Shown one piece after another: positions 42,418 to 51,338 of a stretch of DNA of 64,000 bases. A program made the position numbers and the translations under genes. Under the pieces are notes generated by a model. That model saw only the letters and a program-made list of their open reading frames with translations. It was not told where the DNA came from and did no database searches. How positions within the stretch are numbered: position 1 is the first letter of the stretch; every line of letters begins with the position of its first letter. Where the stretch lies: the NCBI RefSeq assembly GCF_025151045.1, contig NZ_CP102285.1:1922001-1986000 (forward strand), given 5' to 3'. The stretch comes from Parabacteroides johnsonii DSM 18315. GTDB taxonomy: Bacteria > Bacteroidota > Bacteroidia > Bacteroidales > Tannerellaceae.

Positions 42418-43371
42418 TTATTTGTTGAAACGTTCTTTCAATTTTGCCAACATATCCTGAGTCATGGCATCCAGGTCGAATTCCGGTTTCCAGCCCCATT
42501 CCTGACGGGCACACGTGTCGTCCAGAGAGTTCGGCCAAGATTCTGCGATAGCCTGACGCAACGGATCTACATCATATTCCATCTGGAAGTCAGGAACATA
42601 CTTTTTGATATTGTTGTAGATAATTTCAGGATCAAAGCTCATAGAGGCAATGTTGAAAGAGTTACGATGAACGAATTTCGTCGAATCGGCTTCCATAATT
42701 TCAATAGCTGCACGCAGACCGTCCGGCATATACATCATATCCATGAATGTACCCTGCTTGATCGGACATACGAACTTCTCGCCTTTGGCAGCCGAATAAT
42801 AGATATCAACTGCGTAGTCGGTCGTACCCCCACCCGGAGGTGTTACATAAGAGATAAGACCCGGAAAACGTACGGAACGAGTGTCGACACCGAAACGGAT
42901 ATTATAGTAGTCACTCAACAACTCGCCTGAAACCTTCGTAACACCGTACATGGTACGCGGGTTACGGATTGTATCCTGCGGAGTCTTGTCTTTCGGTGTG
43001 TTATTGCCGAATACACCAATGGAACTCGGAGTGAATACTGCACAATTCATTTCACGTGCCACTTCCAATACATTAAACAAACCGCCCATACCGATTTTCC
43101 AAGCCAGCTGCGGTTTTGCTTCTGCAACAGCCGACAGCAAGGCTGCCAGGTTATAAATCGTATCTACTTTATATTTAGATACAGTTTCAGCAATCTGCTG
43201 TTCGTTTGTAATGTCGACAATTGCAGAAGGTCCTGATTCCAACAGTTCACCTTTAGGTTCCTGTCCGGGGATGTAACCTGCTACAATGTTTCCACCGTAG
43301 ATACCTCTCAACTTCATGGTTAACTCTGATCCAATCTGACCGGTAGAACCAATTACTAATACATTCTTCAT
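42418..43371 (-). CDS. L-threonine 3-dehydrogenase, SDR/epimerase type
   Basis: The 317-residue extended short-chain dehydrogenase has an NAD-binding GSTGQIGSELTMKL at the N-terminus and the catalytic YGVTKVSGE (Tyr-x-x-x-Lys) preceded by TPSSIGVFG. SVRFPGLISYVTPPGGGTTDYA is characteristic of the epimerase-like threonine dehydrogenases. It oxidises threonine to 2-amino-3-ketobutyrate. The divergent neighbour encodes the next enzyme, glycine C-acetyltransferase, which strongly supports this substrate over sugars. The promoter box TACCTTTG is at 43404-43411. Confidence 0.9.
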   Translation of the reverse strand: MKNVLVIGSTGQIGSELTMKLRGIYGGNIVAGYIPGQEPKGELLESGPSAIVDITNEQQIAETVSKYKVDTIYNLAALLSAVAEAKPQLAWKIGMGGLFNVLEVAREMNCAVFTPSSIGVFGNNTPKDKTPQDTIRNPRTMYGVTKVSGELLSDYYNIRFGVDTRSVRFPGLISYVTPPGGGTTDYAVDIYYSAAKGEKFVCPIKQGTFMDMMYMPDGLRAAIEIMEADSTKFVHRNSFNIASMSFDPEIIYNNIKKYVPDFQMEYDVDPLRQAIAESWPNSLDDTCARQEWGWKPEFDLDAMTQDMLAKLKERFNK

Positions 43372-43403
43372 TGCGTTTGATGTTCTTTTAAGTTTTTCTG
43401 CGG

Positions 43404-43411
43404 CAAAGGTA
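43404..43411 (-). promoter_or_regulatory. -7 box of the threonine dehydrogenase gene
   Basis: TACCTTTG on the minus strand, 33 bases before the start. A weaker GACCTTTG at about 43480 may serve the divergent kbl. Confidence 0.6.
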
Positions 43412-43607
43412 TAGAGAATAAAAACATTCCGGTATGAATTTCTTGTATTTTTTTAGCCTATATATTCAAAAAAAATATGACCTTTGCCGCATCGGCAGAC
43501 AAATCAGAGACAAAGAAAAAGGTTTCGAAAAGATATTTTGCCACTTGTCTGCGATAAAAGAGATATAATTGTCAACTTAATTAGAAATACTAACAAAAAA
43601 CAAAGTT

Positions 43608-44798
43608 ATGTACGGTAAACTGAAAGATTTCCTTACTCAGGAATTGGCAAACATCAAAGCTGCCGGATTGTATAAGAACGAGCGTATCATCACCACTCCT
43701 CAAAGAGCCGACATCAAAGTAAACGCAGGAAGCGACGTTTTGAACTTCTGCGCAAACAACTACCTGGGCCTGTCCGACAACCAACGTCTGATCAAGGCAG
43801 CCAAAGAAGCTATGGACACACACGGATACGGCATGTCATCCGTCCGTTTCATCTGCGGGACACAGGATCTTCACAAACAACTGGAAGCTGCTATCTCCGA
43901 TTATTTCAAAACCGAAGATACAATCCTGTACGCTGCTTGTTTCGATGCCAACGGTGGTCTGTTCGAACCGTTGTTCACTGAAGAGGATGCGATCATCTCC
44001 GACGCTTTGAACCATGCCTCCATCATCGACGGCGTACGTCTTTGCAAGGCAAAACGCTACCGTTATGCCAATGCAGACATGGCCGACCTGGAACGTTGCC
44101 TGCAAGAAGCCCAGGCACAACGTCACCGCATCATCGCAACAGACGGTGTGTTCTCTATGGACGGAAACGTGGCTCCGATGGACAAGATCTGCGAACTGGC
44201 AGAAAAATACGACGCATTGGTAATGGTCGACGAATCCCACTCTGCCGGTGTCGTAGGCCCGACAGGACACGGTGTGGCTGAACAATATAATGTATACGGA
44301 AGAGTCGATATCTTCACAGGTACATTAGGTAAAGCATTCGGTGGCGCTATGGGCGGATTCACAACCGGAAAGAAAGAGATCATCGACATGCTGCGTCAGC
44401 GCTCCCGTCCTTATCTGTTCTCCAACTCTGTCGCTCCCGCTATCGTAGGTGCCAGCCTGGAAATGTTCAAGATGCTGAAAGAAAGCGACGCATTGCATAC
44501 GAAACTGATGAACAATGTCAGCTATTTCCGCGAAAAGATGTTAGCTGCCGGTTTCGATATCAAGCCGACTCAGTCCGCTATCTGCGCCGTTATGCTGTAT
44601 GATGCCAAATTATCTCAGGATTTCGCAGCTAAGATGCAAGAAGAAGGCATTTATGTAACCGGTTTCTATTATCCGGTAGTGCCGAAAGACCAGGCCCGTA
44701 TCCGCGTACAGTTGTCCGCTGGCCACGAAACAGAACATCTGGATAAAGCTATCGAAGCATTTATCAAGGTGGGTAAAGAACTGAATGTAATAAAATAA
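43608..44798 (+). CDS. kbl: Glycine C-acetyltransferase (2-amino-3-ketobutyrate CoA ligase)
   Basis: This 396-residue PLP enzyme converts 2-amino-3-ketobutyrate and CoA to glycine and acetyl-CoA. It belongs to the alpha-oxoamine synthase family: NYLGLSDNQRLIKAA and HGYGMSSVRFICGTQDLHKQLE near the start, DALNHASIIDGVRL, VMVDESHSAGVVGPTGHG with the PLP-contacting Asp and His, and FTGTLGKAFGGAMGGF with the Schiff-base Lys. Length and motifs match Kbl. It is divergent from the threonine dehydrogenase, giving a complete threonine-to-glycine route. Confidence 0.95.
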   Translation: MYGKLKDFLTQELANIKAAGLYKNERIITTPQRADIKVNAGSDVLNFCANNYLGLSDNQRLIKAAKEAMDTHGYGMSSVRFICGTQDLHKQLEAAISDYFKTEDTILYAACFDANGGLFEPLFTEEDAIISDALNHASIIDGVRLCKAKRYRYANADMADLERCLQEAQAQRHRIIATDGVFSMDGNVAPMDKICELAEKYDALVMVDESHSAGVVGPTGHGVAEQYNVYGRVDIFTGTLGKAFGGAMGGFTTGKKEIIDMLRQRSRPYLFSNSVAPAIVGASLEMFKMLKESDALHTKLMNNVSYFREKMLAAGFDIKPTQSAICAVMLYDAKLSQDFAAKMQEEGIYVTGFYYPVVPKDQARIRVQLSAGHETEHLDKAIEAFIKVGKELNVIK

Positions 44799-44832
44799 AA
44801 CATACAATTTTTTCATCCTTTAAGTGTTTTCA

Positions 44833-44880
44833 AGGCTTGATTCCGCCGCTAATCCCTCGGCAGCAATCAAGCCTTTTTTT
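44833..44880 (+). terminator. kbl terminator
   Basis: GGCTTGATT and AATCAAGCC pair around a GC-rich loop and are followed by seven T. Confidence 0.9.
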
Positions 44881-44912
44881 ATCAAACAGGTTGTCTTTCG
44901 GGATAAAAAAAT

Positions 44913-44920
44913 TATCTTTG
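44913..44920 (+). promoter_or_regulatory. -7 box of the PHP phosphatase gene
   Basis: TATCTTTG, 22 bases before the ATG at 44942. Confidence 0.6.
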
Positions 44921-44941
44921 TCTTCTTACAAGTAAAATTTT

Positions 44942-45787
44942 ATGCAACTCAGTAACTACCATAGCCATTGTACATTTTGTGACGGGCGGAGTACGCCGGA
45001 AGACTTCGTTAAATTCGCTGTTGCGCACGGGTTCCGCGCCTACGGTTTTTCATCCCATTCACCATTGCCGTTCGAAACATTCTGGAACATGTCGAAAGAT
45101 GATATGCCCGAATATCTGACAGAGATAGAACGGCTGAAAAAGAAATACAACGACCGGTTGGAAATATACGTGGGACTGGAAATCGATTTCTTAGACAAGA
45201 GCTACAACGCATCCATCCCCTACTTCCGTAACTTGCCGCTCGATTACCGCATCGGCTCCATCCACTTTCTGCCAATCGCACAGCCGCTTGCAGAAGAGAA
45301 TATGGTGTGCATCGACGGCTCTTTCCGGGAATACCAGAAGTCTGTCGACACCTACTACGACGGAGATATCCGCAAGTTGGTCGCCCATTATTTCAGCTCC
45401 ACACAGCAAATGATCGAGGCAGGCGGAATCGACATTGTCGGCCACATGGACAAGATATACATGAACGGCCACAAATGCGAAGGCTTCGACCTGCAAGCAG
45501 ACTGGTATCAAAAACCGCTCAACGACTGCCTGCACCTGATCGCAGAAAAGGGCCTGATGGTCGAAGTCAACACAAAAAACCTCGTGAAAAAACAGGAGGT
45601 CTATCCGCATACCGACTATCTGCACCGCCTCCGCGAGTTGAATATTCCGGTGATGGTAAACTCCGACTGCCACTACCCGGACCTGGTGAACGACGGACGT
45701 GCGGAAGCATTCGAGCTGCTGAAAAAAAACGGGTTCAAATCCACCCGCGAACTGATCAGCGGGCAGTGGCAGGATGTGCCGATCTGA
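44942..45787 (+). CDS. PHP-domain histidinol-phosphatase (HisJ-like)
   Basis: The 281-residue protein has the PHP metal motifs in order: NYHSHCTFCDG (HxH), GFSSHSPLP, VGLEIDFL with a Glu ligand, GSIHFLP, IVGHMDKIY, and near the end NSDCHYP (D-x-H). This is the HisJ type of histidinol-phosphate phosphatase, also called HisK, which makes histidinol. No other histidine genes are nearby, so an alternative phosphoester substrate remains possible. It is monocistronic or weakly linked to the response regulator 100 bases downstream. Confidence 0.85.
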   Translation: MQLSNYHSHCTFCDGRSTPEDFVKFAVAHGFRAYGFSSHSPLPFETFWNMSKDDMPEYLTEIERLKKKYNDRLEIYVGLEIDFLDKSYNASIPYFRNLPLDYRIGSIHFLPIAQPLAEENMVCIDGSFREYQKSVDTYYDGDIRKLVAHYFSSTQQMIEAGGIDIVGHMDKIYMNGHKCEGFDLQADWYQKPLNDCLHLIAEKGLMVEVNTKNLVKKQEVYPHTDYLHRLRELNIPVMVNSDCHYPDLVNDGRAEAFELLKKNGFKSTRELISGQWQDVPI

Positions 45788-45810
45788 CGCATTTGTAATA
45801 AGAATGTAAT

Positions 45811-45836
45811 ATGTATTTCATTCCATCGAAATACAT
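45811..45836. promoter_or_regulatory. Perfect dyad upstream of the response regulator
   Basis: ATGTATTTC and GAAATACAT, 8 bases apart, lie 56-81 bp before the response-regulator start. This is a good candidate operator, possibly for autoregulation. Confidence 0.45.
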
Positions 45837-45891
45837 AAATACGTCCTTTGCAGAAATAAATTGTATTTGTAATAAAAAAGAGACAAAGATT

Positions 45892-46578
45892 ATGGATATG
45901 CCAAAAATTCTTGTAGTGGACGATGAAGAGGATTTATGCGAGATCCTCAAGTTCAATCTTGAGATAGAAGGGTATGAGGTAGACACGGCTTTCAGCGCCG
46001 AGGAAGCGTTGAAGATGGACATAGCCTCCTACCAACTGCTGCTTTTAGATGTCATGATGGGTGAAATATCCGGATTCAAGATGGCCAGCATCCTCAGGAA
46101 AGAAGAAAAGACGGCCGATATCCCCATCATCTTCCTGACAGCCAAGGATACCGAAAACGATATGCTGACAGGCTTCAACCTGGGAGCCGACGACTATATA
46201 TCCAAGCCCTTCTCCATCCGCCAGGTGGTGGCACGCGTGAAAGCCGTGTTGCGCCGTACATCAGACAAGGAGAAAGTACAGGAAAACGAATGCCTCAAAT
46301 ACGAAACCCTATCACTCGACACGAAGCGTATCAAAGCCTCTGTCGATGGGCAGGAAGTCCCGCTCACCAAAAAGGAATTCGAGATACTGAAACTCCTCCT
46401 CGAAAACAAAGGAAATGTGTTCTCACGCGAGGAAATCCTTTCCCGGATATGGAAAGACGAAGTATATGTGCTTGACCGCACCATCGATGTAAATATCACT
46501 CGCCTACGCAAAAAGATCGGGCCGTATGGCAAGAACATCGTAACGCGCCTCGGTTTCGGATACTGCTTTGAGAGTTGA
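45892..46578 (+). CDS. OmpR/PhoB-type response regulator
   Basis: From the ATG at 45892 (MDMPKILVVDDEEDLCEILK) the product has 228 residues. The receiver domain shows the acidic pair DDEE, the phosphoacceptor Asp in LLLDVMMGE, the switch Thr in PIIFLTAKD and the Lys in DYISKPFS. The C-terminal winged helix contains LTKKEFEILKLLLENKGNVF and the recognition region VLDRTIDVNITRLRKKIG. An earlier in-frame start would add a lysine-rich leader unlike the family. The partner kinase gene follows after a palindromic repeat. Confidence 0.93.
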   Translation: MDMPKILVVDDEEDLCEILKFNLEIEGYEVDTAFSAEEALKMDIASYQLLLLDVMMGEISGFKMASILRKEEKTADIPIIFLTAKDTENDMLTGFNLGADDYISKPFSIRQVVARVKAVLRRTSDKEKVQENECLKYETLSLDTKRIKASVDGQEVPLTKKEFEILKLLLENKGNVFSREEILSRIWKDEVYVLDRTIDVNITRLRKKIGPYGKNIVTRLGFGYCFES

Positions 46579-46672
46579 GAGTGGAAAGTTGAAAGTGGAG
46601 GGCACACAGACCTCAACTCTCAACTTTCAGTTCCCAACTTTTAACTCTCAACTTTCAACTCTCAACTCATAT
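46575..46672. repeat. Heptad palindromic repeat, copy C (between regulator and kinase)
   Basis: Left 7-mers GTTGAGA, GTGGAAA, GTTGAAA, GTGGAGG are followed by an 11-base loop and then about eight 7-mers of the TCAACTT/TCAACTC type. The right arm is longer than the left. It belongs to the same family as copies A and B but with a different loop. It starts on the regulator stop and ends directly before the kinase ATG. Confidence 0.85.
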
Positions 46673-46673
46673 T

Positions 46674-48443
46674 ATGGTCAAGATAGAATCAACAACAAAC
46701 AGCAGAATACCGTTTAGCCAGCGACTTTTCTGGTCAATATTCGCCATGTTTCTGGGGTTCACAGCTTGCTTCCTGCTATTCCAGTATCAGCGGGAACGAG
46801 AGTTTGCCCAGGAAAAGTTGAATAACGTGTTGGGGAATTACAATTACCAGTTGTTCCGCCGCACACAACAGGTAGAAGATATCAGCCAAGTGGTCCACCA
46901 GTTTATCGACGACATCCCCCAAAAAGATCTTCGCGTGACCATTATTGACCCCGCGGGGAAAGTGCTGTTCGATAATAGTGGCGCCGAGGAGTTCAACAAC
47001 CATAACGACCGCAGCGAGGTGCGCAAGGCACGCCTCTACAATGAAGGATTCGCCATCCGTTCGTCTAATTCGACCGGTAAACGTTATTTCTACACGGCGA
47101 CGAATATCGGCGGGTATATCTACCGTTCCGCTCTTCCCTGGGATCCTTACACGCAACGCGTACTGACAATCGACAAGGATTTCATCTACTTTATGGCGTT
47201 GATGACGCTGATATTCTTCTTCGTCCTCTCCCGTTTCACGTTCAGCATCGGACGGACGATCTCGAAACTGCGCGATTTCGCCCTGAATGTGGAGAAAGAC
47301 CGCATACCGGAGAATGAATATGTCTTTCCTAACGACGAGCTTGGAGACATATCGAAGAACATCGTCGGGCTTTACCACCGCCAGCAGAAGGCCAAAGACG
47401 AGCTTTCGATGGAACGCGAGAAGCTGATCAAGCATTTCCAATATGCAAAAGAAGGTTTCGCCATGTTCACGCCGGAAGGCAGGGAGATATTGTCCAACAT
47501 CCTGTTCGTACAGTTTGCAAACCTGATTTCCGACATGCAGATACGGCAATCGGAAGACGCAGTCGACATCCCGGAACTGGAACCGATCCATCTGTTCCTT
47601 TCCAAAAACATCCCGAACACGAACCGCAAACGGAAAGTGCTACGCGAATCGGTCACGGTGGACAAAAATGGGAAGATTTTCCTGATCGAATGTATCCTGT
47701 TCCTCGACAACAGCTACGAGATATCTATCAACGATATATCCCGTCAGGAGGAAGAAAGCCGGATGAAACGACAGCTGACACAGAACGTGGCGCACGAGCT
47801 GAAAACTCCCGTCAGCAGTATCCAAGGCTACCTCGAAACGATCATCAGCAACCCGGAATTGCCGGACGACAAACGCCGCTTCTTCCTCGAACGCTGCTAC
47901 TCGCAGAGTACAAGGCTAACGGGACTACTGCGCGACATCTCGGTATTGAACCGGCTGGACGAAGCTTCCGAAATGTTCGAGTTATCGGAAGTAAACATCC
48001 GGAAATTAGTCGGCGAGATCGAGAAGGAATGTTCGAAGGAGATGGAGGAAAAAAAGATCACGACAGAGGTGGCCCTTCCAGGCAACCCCACGATCTATGG
48101 CAATTATTCGCTGCTCTACTCGATCTTCCGCAACCTCTACGACAATGCAATCGCGTATGCGGGCGAAGGCATCCGGATCACGGTAAGTTGCTACAAGGAG
48201 GACCCGAAGTTCTACTATTTCAGCTTCTCGGACAATGGCGTCGGCGTCTCAGAAGAACACGTGAATCGTATCTTCGAACGCTTCTACCGTGTCGACAAGG
48301 GCCGCAGCCGCAAGGTGGGCGGGACCGGTCTGGGACTCTCCATCGTCAAGAACGGCGTGAACTTCCACAAAGGACAGATATCCGCCAAGAGTGGGCTGGG
48401 CAAGGGGATGACGTTCTTCTTTACACTCAAGAAAAAGATTTGA
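46674..48443 (+). CDS. PhoR-like sensor histidine kinase
   Basis: The 589-residue protein has one membrane helix near residues 15-37 and a second near 168-188, with an extracytoplasmic sensor of about 130 residues between them. A PAS-like segment follows. The dimerisation box is NVAHELKTPVSSIQGYLETI, with the phosphorylated His near residue 374. The ATPase part shows the N box NLYDNAIAYA, FSDNGVGVSEEHVNRIFERFYRV (G1/F boxes) and GTGLGLSIVKNGV (G2 box). It pairs with the upstream regulator. The signal is unknown; the PhoB/PhoR-like build does not prove phosphate sensing. Confidence 0.92.
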   Translation: MVKIESTTNSRIPFSQRLFWSIFAMFLGFTACFLLFQYQREREFAQEKLNNVLGNYNYQLFRRTQQVEDISQVVHQFIDDIPQKDLRVTIIDPAGKVLFDNSGAEEFNNHNDRSEVRKARLYNEGFAIRSSNSTGKRYFYTATNIGGYIYRSALPWDPYTQRVLTIDKDFIYFMALMTLIFFFVLSRFTFSIGRTISKLRDFALNVEKDRIPENEYVFPNDELGDISKNIVGLYHRQQKAKDELSMEREKLIKHFQYAKEGFAMFTPEGREILSNILFVQFANLISDMQIRQSEDAVDIPELEPIHLFLSKNIPNTNRKRKVLRESVTVDKNGKIFLIECILFLDNSYEISINDISRQEEESRMKRQLTQNVAHELKTPVSSIQGYLETIISNPELPDDKRRFFLERCYSQSTRLTGLLRDISVLNRLDEASEMFELSEVNIRKLVGEIEKECSKEMEEKKITTEVALPGNPTIYGNYSLLYSIFRNLYDNAIAYAGEGIRITVSCYKEDPKFYYFSFSDNGVGVSEEHVNRIFERFYRVDKGRSRKVGGTGLGLSIVKNGVNFHKGQISAKSGLGKGMTFFFTLKKKI

Positions 48444-48447
48444 TTCT

Positions 48448-48939
48448 GTTACTTTTCTCTTGAAAGAAAAGTAACCAAAAGTTCAAGGCTTAACCGTCTG
48501 GGCTACTCCGGGCAAAGACTACGCTGTCGCCTGCGAAACTCGCTTCGCTCAGACAGCGCTGGCTCCGGACGCTCCGTCTTTGCCCTTCGCTTGACGCCCA
48601 TCCGCTTAGGCCTTTCCAAGAAAGCTACGCTTTCTCTTAGGATGGCCGATACCGACAGTTCTTTTTGCGGCCCCGTGTCAAGCACGGGGACAAGCCTGTT
48701 CCCGCACTTGATGCGGAATCGAAAAGAAGCAGACAGTATCGGCCATCCCCAAAGAGCCGTCAAGCTCTATTTCCGGCCTAAGCTGGTGAGCGTTAAGCGC
48801 AGTGACCGGAGTGAGCGCCCGGAGCGTCTGCTGTCTGAGCGAAGCGAGTTTCAGACGCGACAGCGAACGAAGGGAACGAAGTAGCTCGCCAGGTTCAGCC
48901 TTGAACTTTTGGTTACTTTTCTTTCAAGAGAAAAGTAAC
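48448..48939. mobile_element. MITE-like element with perfect 43-bp terminal inverted repeats
   Basis: Left (48448-48490) and right (48897-48939) ends are exact inverted copies; each is itself a hairpin (GTTACTTTTCT with AGAAAAGTAAC). The interior has further self-complementary GC-rich parts, including CGAAGCGAGTTTC and its complement, and the hairpin CCCCGTGTCAAGCACGGGG (48671-48689), a relative of the one at 33000. It fills the gap between two convergent genes exactly. No transposase is present. Confidence 0.7.
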
Positions 48940-51320
48940 TATTCCTTCACACTATCCACCGGATTCTCATTCGCCGTCCGCCAGTTCTGGAACGAGACGG
49001 TCAGGAAAGTGACCAGGAAAATGATGCCGAAAGCCAATGCGAACACCCACCAATAGACAGGCGTACGATAGGCAAAATTTTCGAGCCAGCCGGCGGCAAA
49101 CAGGTAAGCGACCGGTGTGGCAAGAACGAAGCAGACCACGACTATAGAAAGATATTTGCGATTAAACATCAGCAGGATATCCGTCACCGTCGCCCCGTAG
49201 ACTTTGCGGATGCCGATCTCCCGACGGCGGTATTCCGTCTCAAAGATCACCAGGCCGAAGACACCCACGACCGAGATCAGGATTGCTAACAAGCTCGCCC
49301 CCGTCACCATCTTCTTTACAAACTCCTCGCGATGATAAAGCTGGTTATAAAGCGAGTCGTAAAACTCTACTTCCAACGGATAAGAAGCATCCAGCCCCGA
49401 CACCACCTCGCGAAGACGGTCGACCGCCTTGGTTACATCCGCCCCTGCTCTAAGGCGGATATAAGCATAACTCAACCACTGGAACTTATTGTCGGGCGAG
49501 ACACAAAAAGCAATGTTCTGTTCCTCCTCCCGGAGCGAAGTCAGCGCCACATCACCTATAAAACCGGTGATCCGTCCCGGTCCCCACCCCATATCGACCA
49601 TCTCTCCGACTTCAAGCCCGTTTGCCCGGCGAGCCGTCTCATTGAATATAAAATGAAAATTGCCATCCTTATCGTCCGACGGCGAGAAACAATTTCCGTC
49701 CGTCACCTCGATCCCCATCACATCCAAGAACGAAGGGGAGACACTTAAAAAGAAACCGGGAAAAGCCTCTTCCTTATGCGTAAACTCGTAAGTCGAATAC
49801 GCATCCTCGCCCCCTACCTTTTGGGCGGAAAAAGCGACACCTTCTATATCGGGATATTTCATCAACTGGCCGGTAAAAGCATCCTTATGCTTGATACATA
49901 GATCCCGGCTAAGCTCAGTAATCATGATCTGGTCCTGGTCGAAACCAAGCGCATAATGACGCATGAAATAGTTCTGCAACTGAATGATGCACGCCCCAAC
50001 GATCAGTGCGACAGAGACGATATACTGGAAGCCGATCAACACCGTGCGCAACCTGCGTCCGTTCAGCGACAGCCCGAAACTCCCTTTCAGCACTAATGCT
50101 GGCGGGAAAGAGGTGATATAATAAGCCGGATAGACACCCGACAGGCTCCCCACCAACAAAGCGATTCCCCCCGTCACCAGCACAATCGGCAGGTTCGGCA
50201 GCAAACTAATATCCGCCTCTACAAAAGACAGGTATTGTCCTCTGTCCAACAAATAGACCCAAACGAGTGCCAACAGGTAAGCCATCAAGCAAATAGCCGC
50301 CGCCTCCACCAACAACGACAGGCGGAGCGCACTCGCCGGGCTTCCCAACACTTTCTGTGTGTTGATGCTCCGGATACGCATCGGAGTGAGGGCAGTACTG
50401 AAATTCATATAATTGACCGCCGCGATCAACAGGATCAGCCAAGCGATTAGAAAAAGCAGGCGTACTGTTTCGGGGCTTTGTGTCCTGAGCGAGTTGCTTC
50501 CCCATATGTCCTGCATATTCATATAATGAAGTTCTTCAAGTGGCAGCAATCGGAGATGGAGATTTTCACATCCCCAGATTTGCGAGAAATCGAACGTCCG
50601 GTTGAAATTATCCTCCACCACTTTGGCAGATTCGGGACTATCAAGGAGCAGGTAACAAAGCCAGTTCGATCCGCCCCACTCGGTAGGTTTCCGGAAAGAA
50701 GCATCTATCGCAGAGTAGATCGTGTTACCCAATTGCGTGTTATCCGGAAAATCGCGGTAGACACCCCCTACTGTCAGGTCGCGGCCGGCCTTTGTCCAAA
50801 CGGCCTCCTTAAAATGGATCTGCCGCCCTACAGCCGGTTCGCTACCGAACATTCGGTGTGCCATGCTCTCCGGGATAATCGCTTTTTCGGGATCGGAAAG
50901 GCAATCCTTGTCCCCTTCGACAAATGAGAATCCGAATATATCCACGATTGCAGGATGGCAGGTCGTCACCTTTTCGCGAAAACCTTCTGCATCACTTCCC
51001 TCGCCGACCGAGAGATAGTTCCGTTTGTCATAAGGAGTAATCATCGTCCCAGCCTCGATATGGGGAGAGGAGGCGATCAGCACGTCGGAAAAAGCACCGG
51101 GATAAATCACGCGGCCATTCGCCATCACACTGTCGCAGAGTTCGGCAAGGAAGATGCGTCCCGCCTTCGGATGGCAACGGTCGAAACTATGGTCATGGCT
51201 CACCTGCATCATAATGACCAAGAATGCCGTAAAGGCAACAGACAAGCCTATGATATTCAGACCGACTGCCATCTGAAAACGCCTGAGGACGCTCAGAAAA
51301 TTGCGCAAAAGTGTTTTCAT
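48939..51320 (-). CDS. FtsX/MacB-type ABC transporter permease (1)
   Basis: The 793-residue protein has the double-FtsX build common in Bacteroidetes. An N-terminal helix (MAVGLNIIGLSVAFTAFLVI) and a MacB-like periplasmic domain come first, then a three-helix block around residues 285-430, a second periplasmic domain and C-terminal helices. The conserved cytoplasmic element YRRREIGIRKVYGATVTDIL precedes the last helices. These permeases power export or envelope signalling with a separate ATPase. It is the last gene of ATPase-permease-permease; its stop codon touches the MITE-like element. Confidence 0.9.
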   Translation of the reverse strand: MKTLLRNFLSVLRRFQMAVGLNIIGLSVAFTAFLVIMMQVSHDHSFDRCHPKAGRIFLAELCDSVMANGRVIYPGAFSDVLIASSPHIEAGTMITPYDKRNYLSVGEGSDAEGFREKVTTCHPAIVDIFGFSFVEGDKDCLSDPEKAIIPESMAHRMFGSEPAVGRQIHFKEAVWTKAGRDLTVGGVYRDFPDNTQLGNTIYSAIDASFRKPTEWGGSNWLCYLLLDSPESAKVVEDNFNRTFDFSQIWGCENLHLRLLPLEELHYMNMQDIWGSNSLRTQSPETVRLLFLIAWLILLIAAVNYMNFSTALTPMRIRSINTQKVLGSPASALRLSLLVEAAAICLMAYLLALVWVYLLDRGQYLSFVEADISLLPNLPIVLVTGGIALLVGSLSGVYPAYYITSFPPALVLKGSFGLSLNGRRLRTVLIGFQYIVSVALIVGACIIQLQNYFMRHYALGFDQDQIMITELSRDLCIKHKDAFTGQLMKYPDIEGVAFSAQKVGGEDAYSTYEFTHKEEAFPGFFLSVSPSFLDVMGIEVTDGNCFSPSDDKDGNFHFIFNETARRANGLEVGEMVDMGWGPGRITGFIGDVALTSLREEEQNIAFCVSPDNKFQWLSYAYIRLRAGADVTKAVDRLREVVSGLDASYPLEVEFYDSLYNQLYHREEFVKKMVTGASLLAILISVVGVFGLVIFETEYRRREIGIRKVYGATVTDILLMFNRKYLSIVVVCFVLATPVAYLFAAGWLENFAYRTPVYWWVFALAFGIIFLVTFLTVSFQNWRTANENPVDSVKE

Positions 51321-51338
51321 TATTTTTCATTTTTAATT

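Noticed and set aside
46575-46672. Heptad array considered as a CRISPR or minisatellite array
   Set aside because: The units are 7 bp and the arms are inverted to each other, so it is a palindromic repeat.
45892-48443. The PhoB/PhoR-like pair as the activator of the sigma-54 promoters
   Set aside because: The regulator has an OmpR-type winged helix and no AAA+ sigma-54 activation domain.
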